DNA of 64,000 nt. It comes from Ramlibacter sp. GTDB lineage: Bacteria; Pseudomonadota; Gammaproteobacteria; Burkholderiales; Burkholderiaceae_C. Positions within the stretch are counted from its first letter, which is position 1. Each line of letters starts with the position of its first letter. Where the stretch lies: the NCBI GenBank assembly GCA_028292245.1, contig JAQGMS010000303.1, forward strand, positions 1-64,000. The letters run 5' to 3'. Below the pieces are notes generated by a model that did no database searches, was not told where the DNA came from, and was given only the letters and a program-made list of their open reading frames with translations. Both the position numbers and the translations under genes were made by a program. Positions 8,139 through 17,128 of the stretch are shown one piece after another.

Positions 8139-8697
8139 AGCGGCGAGCTGGCAGCGGCTACTTGCGCGCGCGCGGGGGAAGCGGGTCAACTCCGCATAAG
8201 GCGGGGTTTACGTGAGTCAGACTAAGACAGGAAAAGCTACAAGCGTCTGGGGGCACTGCAATCGCGCGATGCATCCCTTTGAGGGCGTACCGGGCAGTGA
8301 CGCCGTCGTCCGCTGGAAAAGGAGCAGGTGGCAGGGCGCGGACTGAGCGGTCGCGGCCTATGGAAACGCCCCGGGAGCAGTGAACTGCCGGGACGTAATG
8401 TTCTGGTGGCCTGGGGCGGAATCGAAAACCCCGCTGCGGGCCGCGCCACTGCCAATTCTCTCGCGCCGTCCACCTGCGAGGGTACGTGCTGGGGGACACC
8501 AAACTGACCATCGGCTGGCGGGCTTCGAACCACCGACCGCCCGAATCAACCTGCCAGCATTATGTATGGCAGTTCCGTGCGCCGCTCCACGCCACAATGC
8601 GCCGCCATCTCGCGCAGCCTTCAGTTTCTCGGCCAAATGATCCAGGCCGCCCGAGCGTATACACAGGTGCGACGTTCATGTCAGCTCATTTCAAGTT
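8139..8697. other. Gene-free stretch after the recombinase module
   Basis: No supported coding region on either strand. Short open frames here lack ribosome sites and coding character. It contains several G/C-rich hairpin-prone patches, and a segment near 8515-8545 with a T-arm-like TTCGAACC that does not fold as a tRNA. The right end of the recombinase module presumably lies within it. Confidence 0.4.
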
Positions 8698-8730
8698 AAA
8701 AAAAAACCCCGCCACCTCACGACGGCGGGG
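8698..8730 (-). terminator. Rho-independent terminator, minus strand
   Basis: Stem CCCCGCC (8707-8713) with GGCGGGG (8724-8730) followed on the minus strand by nine T residues. It would end transcripts of the small protein gene at 8967-9326 or of the solute-binding pseudogene beyond it. A similar C/G-rich terminator follows the intact copy of that gene at 23266-23301. Confidence 0.75.
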
Positions 8731-8966
8731 CAAATGGCGCTTGGAGACACGCCTTGAAGAAACCGATGGCTGGGCCGGCAATTGCGACGGCAGCCAGCCA
8801 TTTGCTTTGAACTCATCGCCACCACGGGCAGGCTGCCCATCCGTCGCAGTACCGCATCGCTCGCGCACTGGTCGGTTAATTCCGCGAGCTCGTCGCTTAC
8901 GTCGCCAAGCAGTTCCCGGTCAACCACGACCCGGCTGCTCCGTTGGTATTTCGCTCCATGCCTTTT

Positions 8967-9326
8967 CTATACGGCCGAGCGAGGTCTGGATGCGTCCCAC
9001 GGTTCAGCAACGTGGCCGAGCCGCGTCAATGCACCGGGTGGCAACCAGCCCTCGAATATCGGCAAGAGTTCGTCAAGACGCCGGGCTGCTTCGGCCTCGC
9101 AGTGTTGGCGGGCAACGGCCTGGTATATCTCGCTACGCATCGCCCATATTTGCTGAGCCGTAGCAGCCCTGTTCAGCTGGAGACGAATCCGTCCGTCGTG
9201 CGGCCTCGTACAGTCAGCGAGCAAGTTCAGGCTGCTCTGCCGTAGCTCATTGATGCTGTGTAGTTTCGGCGGCGTACCGGCGGCTTGCACCGATTCGCCG
9301 TTCAGCCATTTCATGAGCGCACCCAT
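8967..9326 (-). CDS. Small hypothetical protein
   Basis: Protein of 119 residues without a recognised domain. It begins MGALMKWLNGES and continues with a mostly helical, charged sequence (INELRQSSLNLLADCTR, AAEARRLDELLPIFEGW-like). The ATG at 9326 is preceded by AAGGAG at 8 bases, so it is preferred over an upstream in-frame start. It lies between a minus-strand terminator and the broken solute-binding gene, as if inserted between that gene and its terminator. Function unknown. Confidence 0.5.
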   Translation of the reverse strand: MGALMKWLNGESVQAAGTPPKLHSINELRQSSLNLLADCTRPHDGRIRLQLNRAATAQQIWAMRSEIYQAVARQHCEAEAARRLDELLPIFEGWLPPGALTRLGHVAEPWDASRPRSAV

Positions 9327-9392
9327 GAGGGATACTCCTTTCTGCGTGCTCAACGCGCCGGTCGGCTGGTGCCAGGAGTACATTCACTATCC

Positions 9393-9971
9393 CTAGTAGA
9401 TGAGGCGACCCGCGTGGTTGATGACGCCGACGGCGACGTAGCGGCTGCCCGCCGCGCTGCGGGAGAAATCCACTCGAAAACCCCAAGGTTGATTTCGCCC
9501 ATCTTCTTTAGCGTCTGCGCGAAGTCAGCTGGGGTAGGCTTTTTTATTCGCATGGCCACTTCGGCAAACGGTTTGGCGCAGACGTAGCCCTCGAGGTGGA
9601 AGGCTGAATAGTCGGTGAGTGAGGGGAAAGACTTGCGCATCGCGGCCGGAAATTCAAGCTGCAGTGGCAGGGTTATGCCCATCGGATTGGGAAATGCCTA
9701 AGCGATGCCGACCCCCCGTGCGTTTGCCCCCGACACTTTGGTCAACTCTGACTGCACCAGATAGGACTGGGCAAACAGCGCCTGCGTACCACCCGCGTTG
9801 CGCAGCGCCACGATGGCGTCGGTCATGAACTTGGGCGGGCCGATCACCAGGGCTGCCCGGGCAGGGCTCGCCGCCACTTCCTTGGCGGCTACCAGAATTG
9901 ACTCTGGCGCGAGCGTGGCCCTGCGGCCGGTGACCTTGAGTCCGCCGACTTGCTGCGCTCCTCAATATCAT
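9393..9971 (-). pseudogene. Broken copy of the 23346-24482 solute-binding gene
   Basis: Degenerate duplicate of the ABC solute-binding gene located 14 kb away. The C-terminal part (for example MGITLPLQLEF, DYSAFHLEGYVCAKPFAEVA, KKPTPADFAQTL) and the start codon with its leader are retained, but about 555 bases of the middle are deleted, joining codon 4 or so to the second half. In addition a CAG codon has become TAG (GIAQ in the intact copy, GIA-stop here) and one base is missing near the C-terminus. The dispersed repeat found upstream of the intact copy is absent here. Confidence 0.85.
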
Positions 9972-10104
9972 GGCAACTCCTCTTACCGTCGCGAAGACGG
10001 ATCGCCGATTGTCGAGCGTCGGCGAACGCTGAGCTGATCTGCTTTGATGGACAATCATGGAGTCGACTGCCTTTCAAAAACCACTCGGCAACCTTTCCTG
10101 AACA

Positions 10105-11436
10105 TCAGGCGGTAGCAGGTACCATCGGCTCCGGAATTGGTTCGCGGCCTCCAAATCGATACGCCCCGAGTTGGGAGAACAACAACGCGGAGATCACCAA
10201 TAGTGTCGCCAGCGCCCACAGGGCCGGTGCATAGGTTCCAAAGTAGCCACGGCTATAGCCCAAGCCGATCGCTCCGAGACCCGCGCCGAATTGGAATACC
10301 GCAAAGACGACGCCGAAGATTCGACCAAATGCCTGCCGGCCCCAGTAGCGGGGTATCACATAGCTCAAAACGTCAAATTCCGCTCCGAGAACCAAGCCGA
10401 ACACGCACGCGCAGGCGGTCGCGACACCCAAATTGGCGCCCGCGCCCATCGCGAGTACCGCACATGCGGCAGCCGAGCCGAGCACGATGACGGTCATAAT
10501 TGACGCGGCCGTGAGCCGGTCGAGCAACCAACCCGTTCCGATTCTGCCGACGACCAATGAAACACCCAGCGCTGACATGAGGAGGCCAGCAGTTTGTGGA
10601 GTCAGTCCTTCAGCAATAAGAATACTAACCAGGTGAACGGCTATTCCTCCGTTCATGATGCCAAGCAAGGCAAAGGCACCCATCGATCTCCAAAAGGTCG
10701 ACGTGTTGGCGGCATCGCGAAGATTCATTGCCTGGCCCGCGGTCGCGTTCTGTTGATCCATGGCGCCGGCGTTATCCGGGGCATTCCTTTCTTGCAACCA
10801 GAAGAGTGCAATCGGCCATGTGACGACAATCGCTAGTGTGCCGAGAAGGACGTATGCGTTGCGCCATCCATAGTTCGTTATCACGTAGGTGATGATGATC
10901 GGAAGAAGGGCCGCGCCGATGCCGATGCCAGCATTCGTCAAACCCAGAGCGAACCCTAGTCTGCGATGAAACCAACTCGACGTGGCTTTCAAATAAGAGG
11001 CCGGCCAGAGACCCACGGCGCAAAGCGGGACTAACGCATAAGCGAGATAGAGCAGCACAATGTTGTCGCTCAATAAACTCACAGAAGCGAGACTGGCGCC
11101 GAAGACGGGAATCGAGAGCACGATCACCCGCCGTGCTCCAAACCGGTCGACGAGATACCCTTGTAGTATTGATGCAATTACGATCGTGACATTCATGATC
11201 GTTGCGGCGAACGAGATCGCCGGAATGCCCCAACCGAATTCCTTGTTGAGTGCGGGAACGAACAATCCGAATGAAATGGCAGTCATCGTGCTCGGCCCGA
11301 ACGTGAGCGCGACAGCGCCCGCGATCACAGTCATCCACCCCAGATAGACTCGACCCGCACCGAAGAAAGACTCGTCGTGGATATAGTTTTTGATCACTTT
11401 CACCTTTGCAAGACGTTTACCTGCATTTCCGCGCAT
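10105..11436 (-). CDS. MFS transporter, oxalate/formate-antiporter-like
   Basis: Twelve-helix major facilitator protein of 443 residues, inner membrane. Family features include LVDRFGARRVIVLSIPVFGA in the loop 2-3 region, GFALGLTNAGIGIGAALLPI in helix 5 and GRIGTGWLLDRL in the second half, closest in pattern to the OFA / monocarboxylate branch. It probably carries an organic acid or aromatic acid. The first residues (MRGNAGKRLAKVK) lack a good ribosome site, and a GTG about 11 codons in is possible. One copy of the dispersed repeat lies 30 bases upstream. It is the only membrane transporter in the window apart from porins. Confidence 0.85.
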   Translation of the reverse strand: MRGNAGKRLAKVKVIKNYIHDESFFGAGRVYLGWMTVIAGAVALTFGPSTMTAISFGLFVPALNKEFGWGIPAISFAATIMNVTIVIASILQGYLVDRFGARRVIVLSIPVFGASLASVSLLSDNIVLLYLAYALVPLCAVGLWPASYLKATSSWFHRRLGFALGLTNAGIGIGAALLPIIITYVITNYGWRNAYVLLGTLAIVVTWPIALFWLQERNAPDNAGAMDQQNATAGQAMNLRDAANTSTFWRSMGAFALLGIMNGGIAVHLVSILIAEGLTPQTAGLLMSALGVSLVVGRIGTGWLLDRLTAASIMTVIVLGSAAACAVLAMGAGANLGVATACACVFGLVLGAEFDVLSYVIPRYWGRQAFGRIFGVVFAVFQFGAGLGAIGLGYSRGYFGTYAPALWALATLLVISALLFSQLGAYRFGGREPIPEPMVPATA

Positions 11437-11465
11437 CAGTCCGCGAACTCGTAGTTGACGGCGAA

Positions 11466-11543
11466 GTGTGAATGGTCGCCCTCAACGCATTTGTTCGCCA
11501 ACAAAAAGGAACAATGTTCCCAATGCGATTGGTAAATGGGGGA
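11466..11543 (+). repeat. Dispersed repeat, copy A
   Basis: About 78 bases shared with copies at 15771, 18085 (reverse), 23131 and 24513. The core contains two adjoining 13-base palindromes, GGAACAATGTTCC and CCAATGCGATTGG, followed by AAATGGGGG. It lies 30 bases upstream of the minus-strand MFS gene and touches an IS3 relic on its other side. Confidence 0.85.
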
Positions 11544-11720
11544 GTCAGGTTTGGGTGCTGGACAGCGCCTACTCCCGATGCCGCGCGGCTTCGTCTACCT
11601 GGGCGCGGTGGTGGAGGTGGCGAGCCGTCGCGTGTTGCGAATCGTGAGCCGTTCACGCTGGAGGCCGGATGCAAGCTGTCCAGGGACGCCCGGCGGCGTC
11701 CCTGGCCGGAGCTAGCGCTT
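11544..11720 (+). pseudogene. IS3-family transposase (OrfB) remnant
   Basis: Translation gives QVWVLDSAY, then after a one-base deletion PMPRGFVYLGAVVE and ASRRVL, matching the region around the first catalytic Asp of IS3-group OrfB (pattern NQVWALDxxYIPMxxGFVYLxxVxDxxSRxVL). A second frame change follows before TLEAG. Only about 50 codons survive, with no terminal repeats visible. It abuts dispersed repeat A. Confidence 0.7.
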
Positions 11721-11739
11721 TGACTTCAAGCGGGTGAGA

Positions 11740-12639
11740 TCACCCGACTGAGAATTCAAACTCGCCGATCGATTCGATCCACTGCCGAACGACGTCACCG
11801 GGTTGTAGGAACAGGCCATTGGCCATGCCTACGCCCGACGGGGTGCCCGTCAAAATCACGTCGCCCGGGAGCAGCGTGATCCTGGAGCTTAGATAGGCGA
11901 TCTGCTCCGCAACGCTAAAAATCATTTGTCCGGTGTTCGAGTCTTGCTTCAGATCGTTGTTGACCCAGAGCTTCATGCAAAGGTTCTGCACCTCACCGAC
12001 CGCATTTGCCAACGTCATCGCTGGCCCCATCGGGCAGGCACCGTCGAACGACTTCTGGCCAATCCAATCCCACTTGAAGGGCGAGGTGTCAACGACATTT
12101 TTCCGGCCAGCGTGGTCGCGCGCCGAGAGGTCATTGGCGACGGTGTAGCCGGCGACGTGCTCGAGCGCTTGCGCTTCGCTGACGTTCTTCGCGGTTATGC
12201 CAATCACCACCGCGAGCTCGACCTCCCAGTCAAGCATGGGCGTCTCGTTCGGGCGCACGACGATCGCGCCAGGCCCGACCACGGTGGACCCCGTAGCTTT
12301 CATGCAGTGCCACGGGCGCACGCCCGAAGCCTTGGGATTTGAGTCGAGCGTGAGGTTGAGCTTTTTCTGCATCTCCTCGATGTGGTCACGGTAGTTGACG
12401 CCGGCGAAGTAGATGTTGCGTGGTGCAGTGATCGGGGCAAGAAACTGCGGAGAACTCAGGACCTCTGATTGTGTAGCGACTTGAAGGTCGCCGCCCGAGA
12501 CGTCGATGAACCGTTTCCAGTCCGCGAGCAACTCGGTACTGGTCGCATAGCTGTTCAATGGATGAACAGCCCCATTGACGAGCGCGGCCACGCGAGGGCC
12601 GAGGGCGCTGTTGATGCTGACGATCTGCATGTGCGACAT
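11740..12639 (-). CDS. Fumarylacetoacetate hydrolase family protein
   Basis: FAH-fold hydrolase or decarboxylase of 299 residues. The conserved parts are all present: NYRDHIEEM, PMLDWEVELAVVIG with the two metal-binding Glu residues, YTVANDLSARDHAGR, and the closing LLPGDVILTGTPSGVGM. Such enzymes hydrate or hydrolyse products of aromatic ring cleavage (for example 2-oxo-dienoates, acylpyruvates). The ATG at 12639 follows GAGG at 6 bases. It starts 8 bases after the VOC gene and forms an operon with it and the reductase at 13197-14237, a typical ring-cleavage set. Confidence 0.9.
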   Translation of the reverse strand: MSHMQIVSINSALGPRVAALVNGAVHPLNSYATSTELLADWKRFIDVSGGDLQVATQSEVLSSPQFLAPITAPRNIYFAGVNYRDHIEEMQKKLNLTLDSNPKASGVRPWHCMKATGSTVVGPGAIVVRPNETPMLDWEVELAVVIGITAKNVSEAQALEHVAGYTVANDLSARDHAGRKNVVDTSPFKWDWIGQKSFDGACPMGPAMTLANAVGEVQNLCMKLWVNNDLKQDSNTGQMIFSVAEQIAYLSSRITLLPGDVILTGTPSGVGMANGLFLQPGDVVRQWIESIGEFEFSVG

Positions 12640-12647
12640 CGCGCGCC

Positions 12648-13163
12648 TCAGGACCGCAGCTCTTCGAGCTTGGACGGGTTTGACTTATCGGCCTGCCCGA
12701 AGCGGTCGCCGAAATCAAAATAGTCATCGTGCTGGAAGCCGTTCTCGTAGTACTGGATCTCCCACCAGTTCTGGTCGAGGTCTTCAAGGTAGAACGAGTA
12801 GACGCCGTGCATGTCTTGCACGGGCATGACACTACGAATGCCGTATTTTTCCTTGAAAAGCAGTGCATCGGAGTGCGCCTTGTCGACCGCCTCTTTCGTG
12901 CTGACATCGAGCCCCCAGTGGTTCAGCAGATGTGCAGCGCGGATCTGGTCGCCAACCTCTACGCAGACGATGTGAAAGCGCATGCCGAGCCGCAGCGCCA
13001 TCGCCGGAAGCGCGTGTCGTACGCATTCGATCCCAAGGAACTCCTCGTAGAACTTGCGCGAGGCGGCAAGGTCGCGGCACTCCAACGTGCCGTGCCCGAT
13101 GCAATAGGGCTTGACAACAGATTCGCGCGCAGGCAGCTCGACGCGGCAGTCTTCGGGCAACAT
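12648..13163 (-). CDS. VOC family protein, extradiol-dioxygenase-like
   Basis: Single-chain vicinal-oxygen-chelate protein of 171 residues. Metal ligands of the extradiol type can be placed at His24 (GHGTLEC), His82 (NHWGLDV) and Glu135 (NWWEIQYYE). It may cleave a catechol-type ring or act as a lyase; half-size proteins of this kind are of varied function. The ATG at 13163 follows AAGGAG by 6 bases. It lies between the reductase (33 bases upstream) and the FAH-fold hydrolase (8 bases downstream), which favours a role in ring cleavage. Confidence 0.85.
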   Translation of the reverse strand: MLPEDCRVELPARESVVKPYCIGHGTLECRDLAASRKFYEEFLGIECVRHALPAMALRLGMRFHIVCVEVGDQIRAAHLLNHWGLDVSTKEAVDKAHSDALLFKEKYGIRSVMPVQDMHGVYSFYLEDLDQNWWEIQYYENGFQHDDYFDFGDRFGQADKSNPSKLEELRS

Positions 13164-13196
13164 AGCTTTCTCCTTGAAGTAAGTAGGCGCCGGCGG

Positions 13197-14237
13197 TCAG
13201 CCGGCGGCGCGGGCACGGTCGGCCGCGGTGATGAACGAATCGGCGAAAAATTCTTCGGCAGGCAGATTGCAGCGTTCTGTGAAGTCGCGGCGCGCACTGT
13301 CGACGACGATTGGCGCGCCGCAGGCATACACCTGGTGGCTGCCAAGGTCGGGAAAGTCTTGCATTACGGCATGGTGGACGAAGCCGGTGCGCCCGCGCCA
13401 ACCGGTTTGCGCCCCGGCTTCGCTGAGCACCGGCACAAACTGGATGTGTGCGTGCTCGCGTGCCCAGCCTTCGGCGAGTTCTGACATGTAGAGGTCGGCC
13501 GCCTGCCTGCCGCCCCAATACAACGCGATGGGCCGCTCGAAGCCCTTGGCAATGCTGTGCTCGATGATCGCCTTGATTGGCGCGAAGCCGGTGCCTGACG
13601 CCACCATCACGATAGGCTTCTCGCTCTTCTCGCGCCAATAGAAAGTGCCAAGAGGTACCTCTACTTTCCACATGTCGCGCACCTTGGTCTTGTGAAAGAT
13701 ATGCTCAGTGAATTGGCCGCCGGGCAGGTGGCGGATGTGCAGTTCCAGCTGCCTAACACCTTCTGAGCCTGGGACATTGGCCATCGAATAACTTCGCGTC
13801 AGGCCACCAGGCAATTGAACTTCGAGGTACTGTCCGGCCATGAAAACGACTGGCTCGTTGGCCGGCATTCCGAGTTTCACGACCATCACGTCGGGTGCAC
13901 GGCGCTCCATCGAGAGTACGCGGGATGGCAGCGTCTTCGGGCCCATCGCCTCGCTCGCATCGAGCTCTCGCGCCCGCACCACGAGATCGCTGATTGGACG
14001 CGCTTGGCACAGCAACGCGTACCCGGCGGCTCGATCGGCATCCGACAGGTGCGCCGGATGCACCGCGCCTAGATCGACATTGCCTTCGACAATCTTGCCA
14101 CGGCACGTGTTGCACACGCCCGCGCGGCAGCTGTATGGCAGAAAAATCCCGGCAGCCAGAGCCGCACTCAATACCGTGTTGGTCGGTCCGCAGTCGAAAC
14201 GGCGGCCGGACGGTTCCATCGTGACGCAAAAACCCAC
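13197..14237 (-). CDS. 2Fe-2S / FAD oxygenase reductase
   Basis: Electron-transfer component of 346 residues that passes electrons from NAD(P)H through FAD to a plant-type 2Fe-2S cluster. The order is ferredoxin domain first (YSCRAGVCNTCRGKIVEG, with a further Cys in YALLCQA), then an FAD domain (TRSYSMAN) and the nucleotide domain (IVMVASGTGFAPIKAIIEH, closing VYACGAP). It resembles CDP-6-deoxyglucoseen reductase / phenol hydroxylase reductases. GTG at 14237, after AAGGA, was chosen because VGFCVTMEPSG lines up with the usual family N-terminus; a longer GTG start exists at 14264. The oxygenase partner is not in the operon. Confidence 0.85.
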   Translation of the reverse strand: MGFCVTMEPSGRRFDCGPTNTVLSAALAAGIFLPYSCRAGVCNTCRGKIVEGNVDLGAVHPAHLSDADRAAGYALLCQARPISDLVVRARELDASEAMGPKTLPSRVLSMERRAPDVMVVKLGMPANEPVVFMAGQYLEVQLPGGLTRSYSMANVPGSEGVRQLELHIRHLPGGQFTEHIFHKTKVRDMWKVEVPLGTFYWREKSEKPIVMVASGTGFAPIKAIIEHSIAKGFERPIALYWGGRQAADLYMSELAEGWAREHAHIQFVPVLSEAGAQTGWRGRTGFVHHAVMQDFPDLGSHQVYACGAPIVVDSARRDFTERCNLPAEEFFADSFITAADRARAAG

Positions 14238-14401
14238 ACCGTTCCTTGTATTTTGTCTCCGCACGCGTTGTCTGCGGCGAACGAGTTCTCCAATTTGTCA
14301 ATTCTGCCCGCAGCGCTATGCTGCGCACTAGCAAAATTGGCGATGTCAGGTATGCGCTTTGTGAATGCGCGGCGGCGCTCTTCCCGAGACCATTCGCCAT
14401 C

Positions 14402-14516
14402 GACATCTAGAGAACTGGGCATCGTCGTGTTGCTCGCCATTACGCTCCACGTGGCCGCCGCGCTCAAGCACCACCTGATCGATCGCGATCGCCTGATCCA
14501 TCGCATGCTGCCCTGA
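14402..14516 (+). pseudogene. 3' fragment of a cytochrome b561 gene
   Basis: The final 35 or so codons of the reading frame ending at 14516 give ELGIVVLLAITLHVAAALKH, then HLIDRDRLIHRMLP, the well-known C-terminal helix and tail of bacterial cytochrome b561 (pattern LHVxAALxHHFxxRDxxLxRMLP). Nothing upstream resembles the rest of the protein, so only the 3' end survives. It lies between two unrelated minus-strand operons and marks a recombination scar. Confidence 0.65.
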
Positions 14517-14535
14517 CCGCGTCCGTGGCCGTTCC

Positions 14536-15723
14536 CTACTTCACGAGGCGGCCATCGGGTGCCAGCAGCGTGATTTCCGAATAGTGCGATCCGTGATGCT
14601 TGGTCGGACTGAAATCGACAATGTAGTGCCCCAGATCAATGTTGCGCATGCCCTCCAACGCCCGGATCAAACTCTCTCCGGTGATGTCGCGTCCCGCCCG
14701 CTTGAGGGCTTCAACCGTGATTCGCGCTGCAATGTGTCCCCAAAGCCCGATGTGCGAGAAATTGGTCACGCCCCTCCCTTTGCAGAGAGCCTGGTAGTCC
14801 TTGACGATGGGAGTCGCGGAGTTCCACGGGTAGGGAACAATCTGCGCAATGACGAGCCCGGCGCTCTCCGCTCCCAGTTTCTTGAACACGAGGTCCGTTC
14901 CGACGACGGAGCAGGTCAGCATCAATGCAGTCGAGCCGGTGGCGCGGAAAGCATGGATGAATTCGGCGGCGTTGTTGCCCACGGCACCCAGGATGACTGC
15001 ATCCGGCCGGGACGCTGCGATTACCTTCGCCGCCTGGGACTTGTCGCCTTCCAGGTCGAAAGCCGCGGAAGAGTGGAGAGCCTGCCCGCGCGCCTTCGTT
15101 GCGCGTGATGTCGCCTCCAGGATGGACTTTCCGAAAGGTACGGAGAGGTGGGCTACCGATATCCTTTTTGCGCCGATTGTGTTGGCGTGCGCGACCAACC
15201 GATCGATCTCGTCATCAAAGCTGCCGGTGGCCGTGAACAGGTAACGGTTGGGCTGTCGACGAATCGAAGGGTCCCCGTTCGTTGGAAACAGGAACGGCAT
15301 GCGTGCTTGCGCGGCCAAGGGGAGCGCGACAGCCGAATTCGCCACTCCCAGTACCCCGAAGAGCGCGAGGATTTCCTTGTTGGCGATCCACTCGCTGACA
15401 TTGGCCGCCGTCCGGTCGGGAACATAGCCGTCGTCTTTTGCGATGAGCTCGATCCTGCGTCCCCTGATCCCGCCCTGCGTATTGACCAGATCGAACATGG
15501 CAATCGCGGCTTCGGTGAATTCCCGTGCCACGCCGCCCAGAGGGCCGCTCTGGGCAATGGATTGCCCCAGCCTGATCGCGCCATCAGTCACGGCGGTTGC
15601 CGCGCGAGCGGGGCGCGAGAAGATCGAGATGCCTATGCTCGCCGCGGCGGCGCCTCGCAACAACAGCCGACGACGCGTTGGAAGGACCGGGGATCGATAC
15701 GATGCTGGGCGCGGGATGGACAT
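14536..15723 (-). CDS. ABC branched-chain-type solute-binding protein
   Basis: Periplasmic binding protein of the LivK/HAAT type, 395 residues. A Tat-like leader (TRRRLLLRGAAAASIGISIF) precedes the mature start; the body has GAIRLGQSIAQSGPLGGVAR, GRRIELIAKDDGYVPDRTA and PDAVILGAVGNNAAEFIHA. It would capture an amino acid or aromatic acid for an ABC importer, but no permease or ATPase gene is nearby. The ATG at 15723 follows AGGAG at 8 bases. Copy D of the dispersed repeat begins 48 bases upstream. The same class of protein is encoded at 23346-24482. Confidence 0.88.
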   Translation of the reverse strand: MSIPRPASYRSPVLPTRRRLLLRGAAAASIGISIFSRPARAATAVTDGAIRLGQSIAQSGPLGGVAREFTEAAIAMFDLVNTQGGIRGRRIELIAKDDGYVPDRTAANVSEWIANKEILALFGVLGVANSAVALPLAAQARMPFLFPTNGDPSIRRQPNRYLFTATGSFDDEIDRLVAHANTIGAKRISVAHLSVPFGKSILEATSRATKARGQALHSSAAFDLEGDKSQAAKVIAASRPDAVILGAVGNNAAEFIHAFRATGSTALMLTCSVVGTDLVFKKLGAESAGLVIAQIVPYPWNSATPIVKDYQALCKGRGVTNFSHIGLWGHIAARITVEALKRAGRDITGESLIRALEGMRNIDLGHYIVDFSPTKHHGSHYSEITLLAPDGRLVK

Positions 15724-15770
15724 GGTTGAGTCTCCTGTTTGGGGAGAACTCCCCGTCGTTGACTTATTGG

Positions 15771-15851
15771 TGGATGATCGCTCTCGATGAATTTATCCAC
15801 CAACAAAAGCGGGCAATGTTCCCAATGCGATTGCCAAATGGGGGAATGACC
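15771..15851 (+). repeat. Dispersed repeat, copy D
   Basis: Most divergent copy (GGGCAATGTTCC in place of GGAACAATGTTCC, and ATTGCC in place of ATTGGC), but collinear over about 80 bases with the others. It lies directly upstream of the minus-strand solute-binding gene, in the same orientation relative to that gene as copies A and B have to theirs. Confidence 0.75.
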
Positions 15852-16014
15852 AACGCTGTCGCGGCGGTCGGCGCGGGTCCCAAGCGCGGCGCGTTTTTTG
15901 TTCAAATCACGTATAGGGGACTTGCGAGACGCGGGCGTGAAGCGTGGCTGACCTTGAGCGCGCGACCGGTCTCGCCCTCTCGATCCGTACTGAAACCCGC
16001 GTCAGCTCGAGCGC

Positions 16015-17064
16015 TCAGCCATTCGCGACCTGCACCGGGCGCACGAAGGCTGGCGGGCGCTTGTGGGTCATGGAAGCCCCAGCCGGCACAACTGAGAGCG
16101 TGTTGAGGATCGGGGGCGCGGATAGGGGCGATTCGGCCGGGTGCGGCGCAGATGGTTCGTGCAGCAACTGAAATATCAGCTCGCGCAGCCAGCGGTTTCC
16201 ACTGTCCTGGTGATAGCGCTCATGCCATTGCTGATGGATCTTGAACGGCTGGACCTCGAAAGGCGTCGGCTGGCTCTTCAGGTCGTTGCGCGTCGCGACC
16301 ATCGAGCGCGCAAGTCGGCTCGGCGCCGTGAGCAGCAAGTTCGACGACGCGACGATCGACGACAGTCCAAGCGAGTGGGCGGCCGTCAGCACCACGTTAC
16401 GCTGGCCGATCATGCCGGCACGGAGCAGGGTCTGCTGCAACTCCGTGTCGGTCGCGCCGCTCGGACGGTAGGCGACATGGTCGGCAGCCATGTAGTCCTC
16501 TAACGTCAACTTGCCAGAGGCGAGCGGGTGATGCTTGCGCATCAGCACAACGAACGTTTCGTCGCAGACGCGCTGTTGATAAAACGCCTGGCCCATCGCA
16601 TCCCAGCTGCCGATGGCCAAATCGATCTGGCCTTGTTGCATCTTCTGGCGTGCGTCGGCGTGCGACACGTCGACGGTCTCGAAGCGGATCAGTGGCGCAC
16701 GCTCGAGCGCTGCGGCCAGAATGAGCGGCATCATAATCAGCTGGCCGATATCGTTGATGGCGAGCCGAAAGATGCGATTCGAAGTTGCGGCGTCGAAGTG
16801 CCGGCCTTGGTCGACCGCCTGCGAAAGTTGCGCCAGTCCGGCGTCGATCGGCCCGATCAGCCGCTGCGCCAGCGCCGTCGGCTGCATACCTTCGGTGGTC
16901 CGCACGTACAGCGGATCATTGAAGCGCTCGCGCAGCCGGCGCAGCGCGGCGCTCACCGCCGACTGAGTCATGCCGATGCGTTCGCCGGCGATCGTGACGC
17001 TGCGCGTCACGAAAATCGCCTGGAAGACGAGGAACAGGTTCAGGTCGACGGTATTGATGTTCAT
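16015..17064 (-). CDS. LysR family transcriptional regulator
   Basis: LysR-type regulator of 349 residues. The N-terminal wHTH is clear (DLNLFLVFQAIFVTRSVTIA, MTQSAVSAALRRLRERFNDP), the variant seen in the NodD/LinR/PnpR group, followed by the periplasmic-binding-like effector domain. The C-terminus is about 40 residues longer than usual (from PSAPHPAESP onward). The ATG at 17064 follows GGAG at 6 bases. It diverges from the MarR gene at 17203, and a perfect palindrome at 17129-17144 lies between them. The target genes are not evident. Confidence 0.9.
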   Translation of the reverse strand: MNINTVDLNLFLVFQAIFVTRSVTIAGERIGMTQSAVSAALRRLRERFNDPLYVRTTEGMQPTALAQRLIGPIDAGLAQLSQAVDQGRHFDAATSNRIFRLAINDIGQLIMMPLILAAALERAPLIRFETVDVSHADARQKMQQGQIDLAIGSWDAMGQAFYQQRVCDETFVVLMRKHHPLASGKLTLEDYMAADHVAYRPSGATDTELQQTLLRAGMIGQRNVVLTAAHSLGLSSIVASSNLLLTAPSRLARSMVATRNDLKSQPTPFEVQPFKIHQQWHERYHQDSGNRWLRELIFQLLHEPSAPHPAESPLSAPPILNTLSVVPAGASMTHKRPPAFVRPVQVANG

Positions 17065-17128
17065 GGATGTCTCCGTTCTGCGCGTCGTTTCCTGGCACCG
17101 ACGTATTGGATTGATTTAAGGCGATTTC

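Noticed and set aside
8505-8580. tRNA-like segment with TTCGAACC
   Set aside because: The T-arm-like motif has no matching acceptor, anticodon or D arm at the right distances on either strand.
8691-8927. Minus-strand open frame of 78 codons
   Set aside because: It runs through the terminator hairpin at 8698-8730, has no ribosome site and no family resemblance.
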